DNA of 64,000 nt from Terribacillus saccharophilus (GCF_002272075.1 NZ_NPBJ01000040.1:1-64000); one strand, 5' to 3'. Shown: positions 1 through 9,887, counted from the stretch's first letter. Numbers and translations are program-made. Notes: generated by a model from the sequence alone, not told the origin.

Positions 1-13
1 TTAAGTTGGACAT
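1..13 (-). CDS. Start of an unidentified gene running off the left edge
   Basis: Only four codons (M-S-N-L) are inside the window. An ATG is preceded at a good distance by AAGGATG, and a strong sigma-A promoter lies about 60 bases upstream, so a gene very probably starts here. In B. subtilis the gene downstream of dnaE is ytsJ, an NADP-malic enzyme; that is the best guess by position only, and four residues cannot test it. Confidence 0.45.
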
Positions 14-68
14 ATTTTATCATCCTTTGTGTATTTTATATCATGACGGTCGGTACAGACGACTATAC

Positions 69-97
69 ATTATAGGCATATGTCACCATGGTGTAAA
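69..97 (-). promoter_or_regulatory. Sigma-A promoter of the left-edge gene, with a palindrome in the spacer
   Basis: On the minus strand TTTACA (92-97) and a perfect TATAAT (69-74) are separated by 17 bases. A 10-bp palindrome CACCATGGTG (84-93) covers the -35 edge of the spacer and could be an operator. No terminator hairpin separates dnaE from this promoter. Confidence 0.65.
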
Positions 98-110
98 GAA
101 AGTTGAATCG

Positions 111-3100
111 TCACTGCCCCGACACGGCAACGTTTTCTTTCCCAAAATGTTTTCTTAAAATACCCAGACTTTTCTGGCTTAGCTCGAGGTGATACGAACC
201 GGACAGCTGATAGCTTTTCCGTGTCTCCTTGTGTACAACAATGACAGGTACATTTCCAGGATACTGTGCGGCACATTCGCGGACAATGTCGAGAACTTCT
301 TCTTCAGCGATAGTATCATAGCGGATGAATAAACGTTCTTTACTAGGCTCGAGCTTATCTTCCTGGAAGAGTTGGCCATCTTGCAGGATAAGCTGTCTTT
401 CCCCATTCCTTTCCTCGATCTTACCAACAAGGTCGAGCAGTGTCTCCTCTTCCAGAAATCGACCGATTTGCCGATGTAAATCTGGAAATACGACGGCTTC
501 GACTTCACCAGTCTCATCACCGATTGTCAGGAATGCCATAGGCTGGCCTTTTTTCGTCCGGATCGTCCGCTGCTGTAGAACAACAGCAGCCAAGCGCACC
601 TGCTTTTTAGGCGGTAGTGCCTCGATCTGCTGAACTGCAATATAACCACTGCTGCGGAGATCACCCCGATAGCTTGCGAGTGGATGACTGGAAATATACA
701 ATCCAAGCACTTCTTTTTCGTACTTCAAGATGGCCATCGATGAAAATGGCTCCTGCTTCTCATATGTAGCTTCGAATTCGACTTCTCCCAGCAGCGATGG
801 CTGATCATACAATTCCCTGAACAATTCCGCCTGCTCCATTGCTTTATCTATCGTAGCCAATACTGCGGCTCGGTTATTATGGATATTATCGAAAGCCCCG
901 GCTAAAATGAGCTGCTCCAATGCAGATTTACTAATGGAGACTCGAACACAGAAATCAAAAAGATGCTTGAATGGTCCATCTTTCCGCGCATCAATAATCT
1001 GTCTGACCACTTGGGCACCAATACCTTTGATGGTCAGCAACCCTATTCTTATATTCCTGTTTTCTACTGTATACTTGCCGAAACTTTTATTGATGGAAGG
1101 AGCCAGGATTTCAATCCCGCTATCAGCTGCCTCGCGGATATACTGCCGGATTTTATCTGGCTGATTCGCAACTCCGCTCATCAATTCAGCAAAAAAGTTT
1201 GCAGGAAAATGCGCTTTTAAGTATGCCAGCTGATACGCTAAGTAGCTGTATGCGACTGCATGACTGCGGTTGAATCCGTAGTTAGCGAATTTCACGATCC
1301 AGGAAAATACTTCCTTGGCAGTATCGGGGCTGTACCCATTTTCTATACAGCCAGTTAAGAAGCGGCTCTCTTCTTTCTCAAGTACGCTAGCATCTTTTTT
1401 ACTAACTGCTCGGCGCAATAAATCGGCTTCCCCTAGCTTGTAGCCAGCCATAGAGGCTGCTATCTGCATGATTTGTTCTTGGTAGACAAGCACACCATAC
1501 GTCTTCTCCAGAATCGGGGCCAGCTTAGCATGTGGATAGCTAACCGCCTCCTCCCCGTGTTTACGACGAACGAAGACCGGAATATAACTCATCGGACCTG
1601 GTCGATACAATGCATTAACAGCGACAATATCTTCAAATGATGATGGCTTCAACTGCCGCAGCACTTGCTTCATACCGCTTGATTCAAATTGGAACACACC
1701 GTTCGTGCGTCCCTCCCGGAATAAACGGAAAGTAGCTTCATCATCCAGCGGAAGAGATTCTATATCCGGTTGTTTCGGCAAACTGTTTAGAACATGATCC
1801 ATCAAGGTCAGGTTGCGTAATCCAAGGAAATCCATTTTCAACAAACCTAGCTGTTCCAGTTCCTTCATGGCAAACTGAGTCAACGCTACCTCATCGTGCC
1901 CCGAAGCGAGCGGAACGGTTTTCACGAGCGGATCAGCACTAATGACGATACCAGCTGCATGCGTTGATGCATGACGCGGCAATCCCTCCAGCTTGACACC
2001 AATTCGGAATAAGCGCTTCAGCTGCTCTGATTCTTTGACATAGGTAGTGAGTTCTTCGGAAGCCTTTAAACCAGCAGACAAAGATGCTGCGTTATTCGGA
2101 ATCATCTTAAGAAGATAGGCAGCATCCGATTGCGGTATTTCCATCGTCTTGACCAGCTCTCGCAAAAGGGAGCGAGCAGCAAAGGTACCAAACGTAATGA
2201 TTTGCGCTACATGATCTGCACCATATTTATTTCGTACATAGCGGATGACCTCATCCCTGCGGTAGTCAGAGAAGTCAATATCAATATCTGGCATCGATAT
2301 CCGTTCCGGATTAAGGAAACGTTCAAACAAAAGACCATAAGCTAACGGATCCACCGCTGTAATGCCTAGCACATAGGCAACGAGCGAGCCAGCGGCCGAT
2401 CCGCGTCCAGGACCGACACGGATGCCGTGTTCCTTTGCATAACGTACGAAATCCCAAACAATTAGAAAATAATCACTAAAGCCCATTTCCTTGATTACAT
2501 TTAGCTCATAGGTCAGCCGTTCCTGTGCATCCTTTCTACCTCCATACAGCTCCTGTAGCCGTTCACTGCATATTTGACTTAAATATGTATCAGCTTGTTC
2601 TTCTTGAGGAACTGGATATGCAGGTAAATGTCGACCGCCAAGTTGCAGCTGAATCGTACAGCGCTCTGCGATGGAACCAGCCTCAGCCAGTGCTCCCCGC
2701 CACAAGACACTATCGGAAAGACCTTCCATTTCTGCTCCTGTACGTAAATGATGCGTCGGCTGCGTATCGTGCGCAACCGGCTCCCAGGTTGCTCTTTCTT
2801 CTATTGCAAGCAGACAATGATATGCATCGATATCATCTTCCTGCACATAGCGCACATCTCCTGTTGCCGCAAATCGGAGATTGTACTGCTGCTGCCAATT
2901 GGTCAAGGTCTGGTCATCCAGATAACGCACTTCTTCCGGACTGATACCAGCATACAGCCGATCACCAAATATGGATCGCCATGGATTGATTTGAAGCTGA
3001 ATCAATGTGTGCGTCGGAATTATTGCAATGACTCCCTTCGCATATGCTTCCAATGATGAAATTGGCAAATAATTTGTTTCATTCGTTTGCAGGTATGTAC

Positions 3101-3383
3101 TTAATTCTGCTAGCTGCTGATACCCAGTATCATTTTCCGCAAGCATGAGAACTTTCGTCATTTGCCCTTCCGCCTCGATCGGTACATGGATTCCGATAAT
3201 CGGCTTTATACCTGCCTCTAAACAAGCCTGATAAAACGGCACAACACCGTACATTACCACGTCATCCGTCAGCGCCAAGGCTTCAAAACCTGCTTCCTTG
3301 GCTTTCTTCACTAGTTGAGGAATTTTAATTGTACTCTGATAGAAGCTATAGCTGCTTCTGATTTGCAGATGCGAGAACTCCAT
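111..3383 (-). CDS. dnaE: DNA polymerase III alpha subunit DnaE (second replicative/lagging-strand polymerase)
   Basis: A 1090-residue C-family DNA polymerase. In Firmicutes, DnaE extends RNA primers before hand-over to PolC and also takes part in error-prone repair synthesis. Visible: N-terminal PHP domain, GPGRGS at 324-329, the catalytic Asp pair in PDIDID (366/368) and a third Asp in KMDFLG (518), then fingers, tandem HhH and a C-terminal OB fold. The first PHP motif reads HLQIRSS instead of HxHxS, so the PHP metal site looks dead, as in other DnaE3-type enzymes. The ATG has AAGGGCGG upstream, and a TATAAT-type -10 lies at 3416-3421. The protein is full length (B. subtilis has about 1115 aa) and divergent from ytrHI. 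Confidence 0.97.
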   Translation of the reverse strand: MEFSHLQIRSSYSFYQSTIKIPQLVKKAKEAGFEALALTDDVVMYGVVPFYQACLEAGIKPIIGIHVPIEAEGQMTKVLMLAENDTGYQQLAELSTYLQTNETNYLPISSLEAYAKGVIAIIPTHTLIQLQINPWRSIFGDRLYAGISPEEVRYLDDQTLTNWQQQYNLRFAATGDVRYVQEDDIDAYHCLLAIEERATWEPVAHDTQPTHHLRTGAEMEGLSDSVLWRGALAEAGSIAERCTIQLQLGGRHLPAYPVPQEEQADTYLSQICSERLQELYGGRKDAQERLTYELNVIKEMGFSDYFLIVWDFVRYAKEHGIRVGPGRGSAAGSLVAYVLGITAVDPLAYGLLFERFLNPERISMPDIDIDFSDYRRDEVIRYVRNKYGADHVAQIITFGTFAARSLLRELVKTMEIPQSDAAYLLKMIPNNAASLSAGLKASEELTTYVKESEQLKRLFRIGVKLEGLPRHASTHAAGIVISADPLVKTVPLASGHDEVALTQFAMKELEQLGLLKMDFLGLRNLTLMDHVLNSLPKQPDIESLPLDDEATFRLFREGRTNGVFQFESSGMKQVLRQLKPSSFEDIVAVNALYRPGPMSYIPVFVRRKHGEEAVSYPHAKLAPILEKTYGVLVYQEQIMQIAASMAGYKLGEADLLRRAVSKKDASVLEKEESRFLTGCIENGYSPDTAKEVFSWIVKFANYGFNRSHAVAYSYLAYQLAYLKAHFPANFFAELMSGVANQPDKIRQYIREAADSGIEILAPSINKSFGKYTVENRNIRIGLLTIKGIGAQVVRQIIDARKDGPFKHLFDFCVRVSISKSALEQLILAGAFDNIHNNRAAVLATIDKAMEQAELFRELYDQPSLLGEVEFEATYEKQEPFSSMAILKYEKEVLGLYISSHPLASYRGDLRSSGYIAVQQIEALPPKKQVRLAAVVLQQRTIRTKKGQPMAFLTIGDETGEVEAVVFPDLHRQIGRFLEEETLLDLVGKIEERNGERQLILQDGQLFQEDKLEPSKERLFIRYDTIAEEEVLDIVRECAAQYPGNVPVIVVHKETRKSYQLSGSYHLELSQKSLGILRKHFGKENVAVSGQ

Positions 3384-3452
3384 ACATCATTACCGCCCTT
3401 TTTTACACTCTCTCCATTATATACGAAATGTCGCAGACAATGAAATGACTAA

Positions 3453-3480
3453 CATAACTTGTCCCCTGCTGCCATAGGGT
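3453..3480 (+). promoter_or_regulatory. Candidate sigma-E promoter of ytrHI
   Basis: CATAACT (3453-3459) and CATAGGGT (3473-3480) are 13 bases apart and resemble the sigma-E elements (ATA-type -35, CATAnnnT -10). Transcription would start near 3487, just before the ytrH ribosome binding site. B. subtilis ytrHI belongs to the sigma-E regulon; assignment here is by similarity. Confidence 0.4.
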
Positions 3481-3509
3481 AGAAAAAGACTATGTAAAGG
3501 AGTTTCAGC

Positions 3510-3842
3510 ATGGAAGAACGAGTTATCATCTCAATGATGCATTGTTATTTCATCGCACTCGGCGTTATGATCGGGGGCTGTTTCATCGGCAGTATCGGTG
3601 CTTTTGCTACTGGTGAACCGCCACTGACCGCCATCAAGCGTATCTCCAGCGGTATTCGGATTTGGGCCATCATTGCGGCAATCGGCGGAACTTTCGATGC
3701 TATTACTAATTTTGAAAAAGGCATCTATCAAGGGGCAACATTTGATGTCATTAAACAAATTCTTATCATCATCGCTGCGATGGGAGGAGTAAAAACTGCA
3801 CTCTTGATCATCGGCTGGTTCATCCAGGAGGATGTCTCCTGA
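3510..3842 (+). CDS. ytrH: Sporulation membrane protein YtrH
   Basis: A 110-aa protein, mostly hydrophobic, with about three membrane segments (near residues 10-30, 46-64 and 83-103), matching the YtrH family. In B. subtilis ytrH and ytrI are made in the mother cell under sigma-E and are needed for efficient sporulation; the biochemical role is unknown. AAAGGAG sits 7 bases before the ATG. Its stop overlaps the ytrI start (TGATG), so the two are translationally coupled. Confidence 0.9.
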   Translation: MEERVIISMMHCYFIALGVMIGGCFIGSIGAFATGEPPLTAIKRISSGIRIWAIIAAIGGTFDAITNFEKGIYQGATFDVIKQILIIIAAMGGVKTALLIIGWFIQEDVS

Positions 3843-4345
3843 TGCATATACCGCCGATTTATAAGCAGACTGGCTGGCAACGCTTTTTGGTTGGATTTTT
3901 CCTTGGCGGCATCATTTCCTATTTTGTTTATCTGTTCATGTATGGAACGCTATTTGAGGAATGGGTGAAGGAAAAAGTAGAAATGGAAGGTACTATTCAC
4001 GACTTGGAACGGGATATCGAAGTATTGAAGGACAACAATGAAGAAATGAATGAACTGCAGCAGGAAGGTCTTCTTATTGATGAAATCACGATAGCTATCG
4101 AAACTGATGACAGCCTGGAGCTAGACAAATTGATCGAGCATGAACTGAAGGAAGCGATAAAGGAGGAAGCACGCCATATGATCGGCCGCAGTGTCAATGG
4201 AGCTGTGCAAAGCAGCCCGCTATTGCTCGGGGCAATTGAAAATAAAGTCTATGAGCTGGATGGATTTCGTTACAAAGTCACCGTCAAGCAGCTGATCATT
4301 TCCGAGATCCTCTACTTGACAGTGAGAGTGGAGACAGACATTTAA
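3842..4345 (+). CDS. ytrI: Sporulation membrane protein YtrI
   Basis: A 167-aa protein with one transmembrane segment (about 12-30), then a charged, Glu-rich likely coiled coil (about 35-75) and a C-terminal domain with mixed beta content. It matches YtrI, the partner of YtrH in the mother-cell sporulation programme. It starts inside the ytrH stop codon, so expression depends on ytrH translation. Its 3' end overlaps the convergent nrnA gene by 4 bases. Confidence 0.88.
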   Translation: MHIPPIYKQTGWQRFLVGFFLGGIISYFVYLFMYGTLFEEWVKEKVEMEGTIHDLERDIEVLKDNNEEMNELQQEGLLIDEITIAIETDDSLELDKLIEHELKEAIKEEARHMIGRSVNGAVQSSPLLLGAIENKVYELDGFRYKVTVKQLIISEILYLTVRVETDI

Positions 4346-5283
4346 TTTGATTCAAACTGACGACATATATCTTGTAATTCCTGTTCAAGTCTGGTAGCTT
4401 CATCCCAACTGTACACTGTAGCACCAGACGCAAACGCATGGCCGCCACCATTGAATTTCCCGGCTAGTCCATTAATTACAGGACCTTTCGAACGGATTCG
4501 CACTCGAATCTGTTCTTCCTCTTCGACGAAAAAGAGCCATGCTTTGACACCTTCAATACTGGCAATTGTTCCGACAAGCTGACTCGTCTCCAAAGAAGTC
4601 ACTCCGTAGGATGCAAGAATATCCTTCGTAATCCGGATTGCACAAACACCGGTCTCGTGCAGCTTGAGTTGCTGCAGTATATATCCCTGAAGTCTGGCGA
4701 CATCAAGCCTTGACGCATATAATTTTTCATAAAGCATCGTCCGATCGAATGGATACTTTATCAATTCACCTGCAAAGTGGAATGTTTTCTCACTTGTTGA
4801 CGGGAAAAGAAAACGTCCCGTGTCACCAACAATACCAGCATATAACAACATCGCGCCCCGAGTCGTCAGCTGTAGCTCTGGATGCGCTGCATACAATTCG
4901 TAAATCATTTCACTTGTAGAACTGGCTGTTGGAACAACCCACTGTATGTCGCCATATCGATCAACTTCAGGATGATGGTCAATTTTAATTATTTCTTTGG
5001 CCAACTTATACCGCGGGTCAGATATACGTGGCTGATTAGCAGCATCACAAATAATGACAAGCGCCTGTTCAAATACGCTGTCAGCTATCGTATCCATCTC
5101 TGCGAGGAATGTTAGCGATGGATCAGCGTCACCTACAACCCACACCTGCTTATCCGGGAATGACGCTTTGATAATTTCACTTAGTCCGACCTGTGATCCA
5201 TAGGCATCCGGATCAGGTCGAACATGGCGCTGAATGATGATTGTTTCATATACCTTGATTCTTTCCAGGATTTTATCGTGCAT
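4342..5283 (-). CDS. nrnA: Bifunctional oligoribonuclease / PAP phosphatase NrnA
   Basis: A 313-aa DHH/DHHA1 phosphoesterase that degrades nano-RNA (2-5 nt) and dephosphorylates 3'-phosphoadenosine-5'-phosphate. Metal-binding residues are visible: D24 and D26 in RPDPDA, the DHH triad at 102-104, and the C-terminal DHHA1 motif GGGHAFASGA at 279-288. AGAGGGGG precedes the ATG. It lies 24 bases after ytoI on the same strand, so the two form an operon. In B. subtilis a small membrane gene (ytpI) lies between these two; it is missing here. Confidence 0.95.
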   Translation of the reverse strand: MHDKILERIKVYETIIIQRHVRPDPDAYGSQVGLSEIIKASFPDKQVWVVGDADPSLTFLAEMDTIADSVFEQALVIICDAANQPRISDPRYKLAKEIIKIDHHPEVDRYGDIQWVVPTASSTSEMIYELYAAHPELQLTTRGAMLLYAGIVGDTGRFLFPSTSEKTFHFAGELIKYPFDRTMLYEKLYASRLDVARLQGYILQQLKLHETGVCAIRITKDILASYGVTSLETSQLVGTIASIEGVKAWLFFVEEEEQIRVRIRSKGPVINGLAGKFNGGGHAFASGATVYSWDEATRLEQELQDICRQFESN

Positions 5284-5307
5284 CGTATCCCCCTCTATGT
5301 ATGTGCC

Positions 5308-6624
5308 TCAGCGATCCAATAGCTGTGCCATAAGCAACGCTTTTGCAACTAATGTTTTCTTGTTACTATACACTTCCACGTCCATTTTCGCCAACTTCCG
5401 CCCAACCTCCAGAATACGCGGCTTGATCAGGATTGTACTGTCCAGCTGGATGGGACGCAGGAAATAGACGGATATGTTATCGACCACCATATCCCCCTTC
5501 TTCATTTTGCGAACGAAACGTCGGCTTGCTTCCGTGACAAACGTTGTCAGAACTCCGGTAGAGAGACTGCCAAGCTGATTCGTCATCTGCGGTGTCACTT
5601 TCCCTTGAAAAACGACGTCCGGCGTCTCATCTTCCAGCAAATCGATCTCTCTTGTTACCAGGTCTTCGATTGTTTCGCCAATTTGCGGCTGCAGCTGGAT
5701 TTGTTGAAGCGCTTTTAAAACATCCTGTCTGGAAATCAATCCTTGCAATTTATGCTGCTGATCGACAACTGGAATAATCTCGATACCTTCCCAAACCATC
5801 ATATGAGCAGCATATGCAAGGGTTGTATGCTTTTGAACGGTAAGCGGATTCTTCGTCATCGCTTTTACAACAGACAGCTGCCTGTCCTTGTTGATGATAT
5901 CCTTCGAGGTGACCATTCCAGTTACCTTCTGTGCCGCATTAGTTACTGGATAACGTGTATGAGTAGTTTCCGCATTGAACATATACCATTTTTCGAGCGT
6001 ATCTGTTTCCTGCAGATGGTATGTTTGCTGCAATGGTGTAAAAATATCCTCTACAACGATTATCTCTTTCTTGATCATCTGATCATAGATCGCCCGGTTG
6101 ATCAATTCCGCTACCGTAAACGTATCATAGCTCGTGGAGATGACCGGAAGCTCCTTTTCATCTGCCAGACGCTTGATACGGTCATCCGTGTCGAAACCTC
6201 CAGTTATGAGCACGGCAGCCCCTTCCTTGATTGCCAGTTCATGCGCTTCAATACGGTTACCGACGATGAGCAAAGCATCCTTTTGGGTATAGCGCATCAT
6301 AGCATCAAGTTCCATCGCTCCGATAACAAATTTATTAAGCGTCTTATGCAAGCCGTCGCGGCCTCCGAGCACTTGACCATCCACAATACCGATGATTTCA
6401 GCGAAAGATAAGCGATCAAAATTATCCTTAATTTTTGTTTCGATCCTCACAGTCCCGACACGCTCAATCGTGCTGACCAGCCCTTTATTCTCCGCCTCCT
6501 TGATAGCTCGGTATGCCGTTCCTTCACTTACATTCAATTCCTTGGCGATAGCACGTACGGATATCTTCCCGCCAACCGGAAGGTTCTCAATATATTTAAT
6601 GATCTGATCATGTTTTGTCGACAT
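5308..6624 (-). CDS. ytoI: YtoI: HTH, DRTGG, tandem CBS and hotdog domain protein
   Basis: A 438-aa protein with a winged HTH (about 1-70), a DRTGG domain (about 80-185), two CBS domains (about 195-310) and a C-terminal hotdog/thioesterase-like domain (about 320-438). CBS pairs usually bind adenine nucleotides, which suggests a nucleotide sensor; no function is established for the family. The start MSTKHDQI aligns with the family start. It has its own promoter and is cotranscribed with nrnA. Confidence 0.88.
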   Translation of the reverse strand: MSTKHDQIIKYIENLPVGGKISVRAIAKELNVSEGTAYRAIKEAENKGLVSTIERVGTVRIETKIKDNFDRLSFAEIIGIVDGQVLGGRDGLHKTLNKFVIGAMELDAMMRYTQKDALLIVGNRIEAHELAIKEGAAVLITGGFDTDDRIKRLADEKELPVISTSYDTFTVAELINRAIYDQMIKKEIIVVEDIFTPLQQTYHLQETDTLEKWYMFNAETTHTRYPVTNAAQKVTGMVTSKDIINKDRQLSVVKAMTKNPLTVQKHTTLAYAAHMMVWEGIEIIPVVDQQHKLQGLISRQDVLKALQQIQLQPQIGETIEDLVTREIDLLEDETPDVVFQGKVTPQMTNQLGSLSTGVLTTFVTEASRRFVRKMKKGDMVVDNISVYFLRPIQLDSTILIKPRILEVGRKLAKMDVEVYSNKKTLVAKALLMAQLLDR

Positions 6625-6671
6625 TCCTTCACCATGCCCTCATCTGTACTAGTCTTTTTTTATCTATTGTT

Positions 6672-6700
6672 ATTGTACAGTTTTTAGACAGAGGTTTCAA
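6672..6700 (-). promoter_or_regulatory. Sigma-A promoter of ytoI-nrnA
   Basis: TTGAAA (6695-6700) and TACAAT (6672-6677) on the minus strand with a 17-base spacer, about 50 bases upstream of the ytoI start. Confidence 0.65.
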
Positions 6701-6770
6701 TTTCAGAAGAAAAATTGCTGCATAGCCCGAAATATTAATCTATAAAATCAATTCATTTACTATAACAGAT

Positions 6771-6802
6771 AAAAACAGCACCCTGTGACAGGATGCTGTT
6801 TT
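6771..6802 (-). terminator. Terminator after ytkL
   Basis: A 13-bp imperfect stem (AAACAGCA-CCTG / CAGG-TGCTGTTT) with a 3-base loop, followed on the minus strand by a U run. It lies just after the ytkL stop. Confidence 0.8.
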
Positions 6803-6804
6803 CT

Positions 6805-7482
6805 TTAGATTGTAATAGATTGGCCGGGCTCCAGGTGGACACCTTGACCAGGTTTCACTTTTTCTGCAAATGCCGCGCCATCCTGCTCAATCAACGGGAA
6901 TGTGTTGTAATGAATCGGAATAACCTGTTTAGCTTTCACCCACTCAGCAGCAATCAGTGCATCTTCAGGACCCATTGTGAAATTATCACCGATTGGGAGC
7001 AAAGCAACATCGATAGTGTTCATATCTCCGATAAGTTTCATATCCGAGAATAAACCTGTATCGCCCGCGTGGTAGATTGTCTTGCCTTCAGCCGTGAATA
7101 GAATACCAGTCGGCATTCCCATATAGTGGGTACCATCTTCATCCGTTATAGCACTGCTGTGAAACGCCTGCGTCAGTTTTACACGGCCAAATTCGAATTC
7201 ATGCGCACCGCCGATACCCATTGGATGTGTGTTCAATCCTTTGCCTTCCAAGTAAACTGCCAATTCGTTCGGCGCTACAACAAGTGCACCAGTGCGTTTA
7301 GCGATTGAAATAGTGTCTCCGACATGGTCATTGTGTCCGTGTGTCATCAGAATCACATCTGGCTGCACATCGTCTGCATTTAAATCACATGTAGCATTTC
7401 CAGTGATGAACGGGTCGATTAATATCGTATGCTTTTCTGTCACAATCTGTACAACAGCTTGTCCGTGGAATGAGATTTTCAA
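6805..7482 (-). CDS. ytkL: Metal-dependent hydrolase YtkL (UPF0173, metallo-beta-lactamase fold)
   Basis: A 225-aa MBL-fold protein. [10 protein letters not shown] supplies metal ligands H48, H50, D52 and H53, and downstream HSS and HAGD motifs complete the dinuclear site. The substrate is unknown for this family. The start codon is TTG: AAGGGG lies 9 bases upstream, and the N-terminus MKISFHGQA matches the family. It is divergent from the M24 peptidase gene. Confidence 0.9.
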   Translation of the reverse strand: MKISFHGQAVVQIVTEKHTILIDPFITGNATCDLNADDVQPDVILMTHGHNDHVGDTISIAKRTGALVVAPNELAVYLEGKGLNTHPMGIGGAHEFEFGRVKLTQAFHSSAITDEDGTHYMGMPTGILFTAEGKTIYHAGDTGLFSDMKLIGDMNTIDVALLPIGDNFTMGPEDALIAAEWVKAKQVIPIHYNTFPLIEQDGAAFAEKVKPGQGVHLEPGQSITI

Positions 7483-7555
7483 GTTTACAACCCCTTTTCA
7501 TTTTTTCGCATTTAGTTTACCACAGTTGTATACGGAAGAAACGCAATACGTTTTT

Positions 7556-7564
7556 TGCTATACT
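7556..7564 (+). promoter_or_regulatory. Extended -10 promoter of the M24 peptidase gene
   Basis: TGCTATACT, an extended -10 with no good -35. It would place the 5' end only a few bases ahead of the AAAGGAGGA ribosome binding site. Confidence 0.45.
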
Positions 7565-7585
7565 AGGGGAAAAGGAGGATTTACT

Positions 7586-8683
7586 ATGCAACACAGAATC
7601 GATACATTATTACAACAGTTAAAAGGTGATCAAGCAGACAGCGTGTTCATCACCTCCATGGAGAACGTGTATTATGTGAGCAATTATTACACAGATCCGC
7701 ATGAGCGACTCGTAGCTGTATTCGCAGATCAAAAAGATGCACCACTGCTCATTTTGCCGGCAATGGAAAAAGAAGACGCCCTACAAGCCGGCTGGAAGGA
7801 AGAAATGCTTACATACCACGACCATGAAGATGTCTGGCAGCTTTTCAAGGATTACCTAAAAGAACGAGGCCGTATTCCAGCTTCCATGGGAATCGAAAAG
7901 GACCATATGTCAGTACTTCGTTTGGAGATGCTGCAGCATATTCTGTCAGACACAGCGTTGACGAGTGCGACGGAACTTCTGCAGAACCAACGAAACATCA
8001 AAGACAAAAAAGAATACACTTTGTTGAAACAAGCAGCAGCACTTGCTGATTTTGGTGTCAAGAAAGGCATCGAGGCAATTGCAGCTGGAAAGAGTGAACT
8101 ACAAATTGTAGCGGAGCTAGAATATGCACTGAAGCAAGAAGGTGTACAGAGCATGTCATTTGCGACAACCGTTTTGTCCGGTGCGAAGACTGCTTCTCCG
8201 CACGGAACTCCGGATGGTAAACAGATTGCAGCAGGAGATCTTGTCTTATTTGATTTGGGAGTCATCTTTGAAGGCTACTGCTCAGATATTACCCGGACGG
8301 TTGCTTATAAGCATGTAACAGCTGATCAGCAGCATATTCATGATACAGTGCGAATCGCCCTCGAGAAAGCAACAGCCGCATCACAAGTAGGAACTGCTAT
8401 TTCTGAAATCGATAGAGCGGCCCGCGGCCATATCGAACAAGCTGGCTATGGTGAGTACTTCACGCACCGTGTCGGACACGGTTTAGGAATCGGCGTACAT
8501 GAATTCCCGTCATTGTCCAGCAACAATACAAAAGCATTACAGGATGGCATGTGCTACACAATTGAGCCTGGTATTTATTTGCCTGGTGTCGGCGGCGTTC
8601 GTATTGAGGATGATATTTTCCTTACAAAGAATGGCCCTGACGTTCTTACTGTTTATCCACGCGATTTACAAATCATCGGTTAA
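7586..8683 (+). CDS. M24 family Xaa-Pro dipeptidase
   Basis: A 365-aa pita-bread metallopeptidase with a creatinase-like N-domain (about 1-130) and catalytic C-domain. All five metal ligands are present: D223 (FDLG), D234 (SDITR), H298 (GHGLG), E327 (IEPG) and E341 (RIEDD). It should cleave X-Pro dipeptides in the cytoplasm. The frame is open 98 codons further upstream, but AAAGGAGGA before ATG 7586 and the family length set this start; the longer form would overlap ytkL. It resembles B. subtilis YkvY/PapB-type enzymes; exact orthology is uncertain. Confidence 0.93.
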   Translation: MQHRIDTLLQQLKGDQADSVFITSMENVYYVSNYYTDPHERLVAVFADQKDAPLLILPAMEKEDALQAGWKEEMLTYHDHEDVWQLFKDYLKERGRIPASMGIEKDHMSVLRLEMLQHILSDTALTSATELLQNQRNIKDKKEYTLLKQAAALADFGVKKGIEAIAAGKSELQIVAELEYALKQEGVQSMSFATTVLSGAKTASPHGTPDGKQIAAGDLVLFDLGVIFEGYCSDITRTVAYKHVTADQQHIHDTVRIALEKATAASQVGTAISEIDRAARGHIEQAGYGEYFTHRVGHGLGIGVHEFPSLSSNNTKALQDGMCYTIEPGIYLPGVGGVRIEDDIFLTKNGPDVLTVYPRDLQIIG

Positions 8684-8686
8684 AAT

Positions 8687-8724
8687 AAAACGAGCATCTG
8701 CTTTTCGGCAGATGCTCGTTTTTT
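8687..8724. terminator. Bidirectional terminator between the M24 peptidase gene and ald
   Basis: A perfect 15-bp stem (AAAACGAGCATCTGC and its complement) with a 6-base loop, flanked by A and T runs, between convergent genes. Confidence 0.9.
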
Positions 8725-9841
8725 ATCTCTTCAGCAGATTGTCAGCTGCTTCAAACGTCAAATCATGTGCTTCCGCTACTGCTTGATACGTTACAAAGCC
8801 ATCCAATGTGTTTATTCCCTTTGCCAAGGATGGATTGTTCAGACAAGCTTGCTGATATCCTTTATTAGCAAGCTGCAGTGCATAAGGAACAGTCACATTT
8901 GTCAGCCCGATTGTGGAAGTACGCGGAACCGCACCTGGCATATTGGCAACTGCATAATGCAATACATCATGCTTTGTATACGTCGGGTTATCATGTGTCG
9001 TAATTTTATCGGATGTTGCAAAAATACCACCCTGGTCAATTGCAACATCAACGACAACAGATCCGGGCTTCATACTTGCGATCATCTCTTCTGTTACCAG
9101 CTTGGGCGCTTTGGCCCCAGGTATGAGAACAGCTCCAATAACCAGATCGGATTCTTTTACAGCTTCCGCTATGTTAAGCGGGTTGGAGACAACCGTATTG
9201 ATCGAGTTGCCAAACAAATCATCGAGCTCCCGCAGACGCTGCGGACTCAAGTCGACTATCGTTACGTCAGCACCAAGACCAACCGCAATCTTTGCTGCAT
9301 TCGTTCCAACAACACCGCCGCCGATAATCGTGACTTTACCACGCTTCACACCTGGTATACCAGACATTAAAATACCGCTGCCGCCGTAGGGTTTTTCCAG
9401 GAATTGTGCACCTATTTGGGATGCCATGCGACCTGCGACTTCACTCATCGGTGTAAGAAGCGGAAGGGATCGATCTTCCAGCTGGACTGTTTCATAAGCG
9501 ATACCAACAACCTTCTTCTCAATCAAGGCATTCGTCAAAGAACCTTCCGCCGCAAGGTGCAGATATGTGAAAAGAATGAGACCTTCATAGAAATAATTGT
9601 ATTCTTCCGGAAGCGGCTCCTTGACTTTCATAACCATTTCTTTACTCCAGGCATCCGCTGCGGTTGGTACGATAACTGCACCAGCTTGTTCATATTGTTC
9701 ATCTGTAAAGCCCGAGCCAAAGCCAGCTCCCGTCTCAATGAACACATCATGTCCTGCTTCATGCAAAAGTGTTACACCAGACGGTGCCATAGCAACACGG
9801 TTTTCGTTATTCTTTATTTCCTTCGGTACACCAATCTTCAT
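8723..9841 (-). CDS. ald: Alanine dehydrogenase
   Basis: A 372-aa NAD-dependent L-alanine dehydrogenase that interconverts alanine with pyruvate and ammonia. It lets the cell use alanine as carbon and nitrogen source and contributes to sporulation in Bacillus. R15, K74 and H95 correspond to the pyruvate-binding and catalytic residues, and GGGVVG (174-179) is the nucleotide-binding loop. MKIGVPKEI was chosen as start because GGAGG lies 8 bases before it; an ATG five codons upstream overlaps the Shine-Dalgarno. Confidence 0.96.
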   Translation of the reverse strand: MKIGVPKEIKNNENRVAMAPSGVTLLHEAGHDVFIETGAGFGSGFTDEQYEQAGAVIVPTAADAWSKEMVMKVKEPLPEEYNYFYEGLILFTYLHLAAEGSLTNALIEKKVVGIAYETVQLEDRSLPLLTPMSEVAGRMASQIGAQFLEKPYGGSGILMSGIPGVKRGKVTIIGGGVVGTNAAKIAVGLGADVTIVDLSPQRLRELDDLFGNSINTVVSNPLNIAEAVKESDLVIGAVLIPGAKAPKLVTEEMIASMKPGSVVVDVAIDQGGIFATSDKITTHDNPTYTKHDVLHYAVANMPGAVPRTSTIGLTNVTVPYALQLANKGYQQACLNNPSLAKGINTLDGFVTYQAVAEAHDLTFEAADNLLKR

Positions 9842-9887
9842 TCTGCTTGCCTCCATTTCGTATGTAACAAGACTTGCTTTCGTCCCA

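Noticed and set aside
5743-6411. 222-codon plus-strand open frame opposite ytoI
   Set aside because: Antisense to a full-length conserved gene, no ribosome binding site, translation unlike a protein family.
7292-7585. 98-codon N-terminal extension of the M24 peptidase
   Set aside because: It overlaps the divergent ytkL gene and is not homologous to M24 peptidases; AAAGGAGGA marks the start at 7586.
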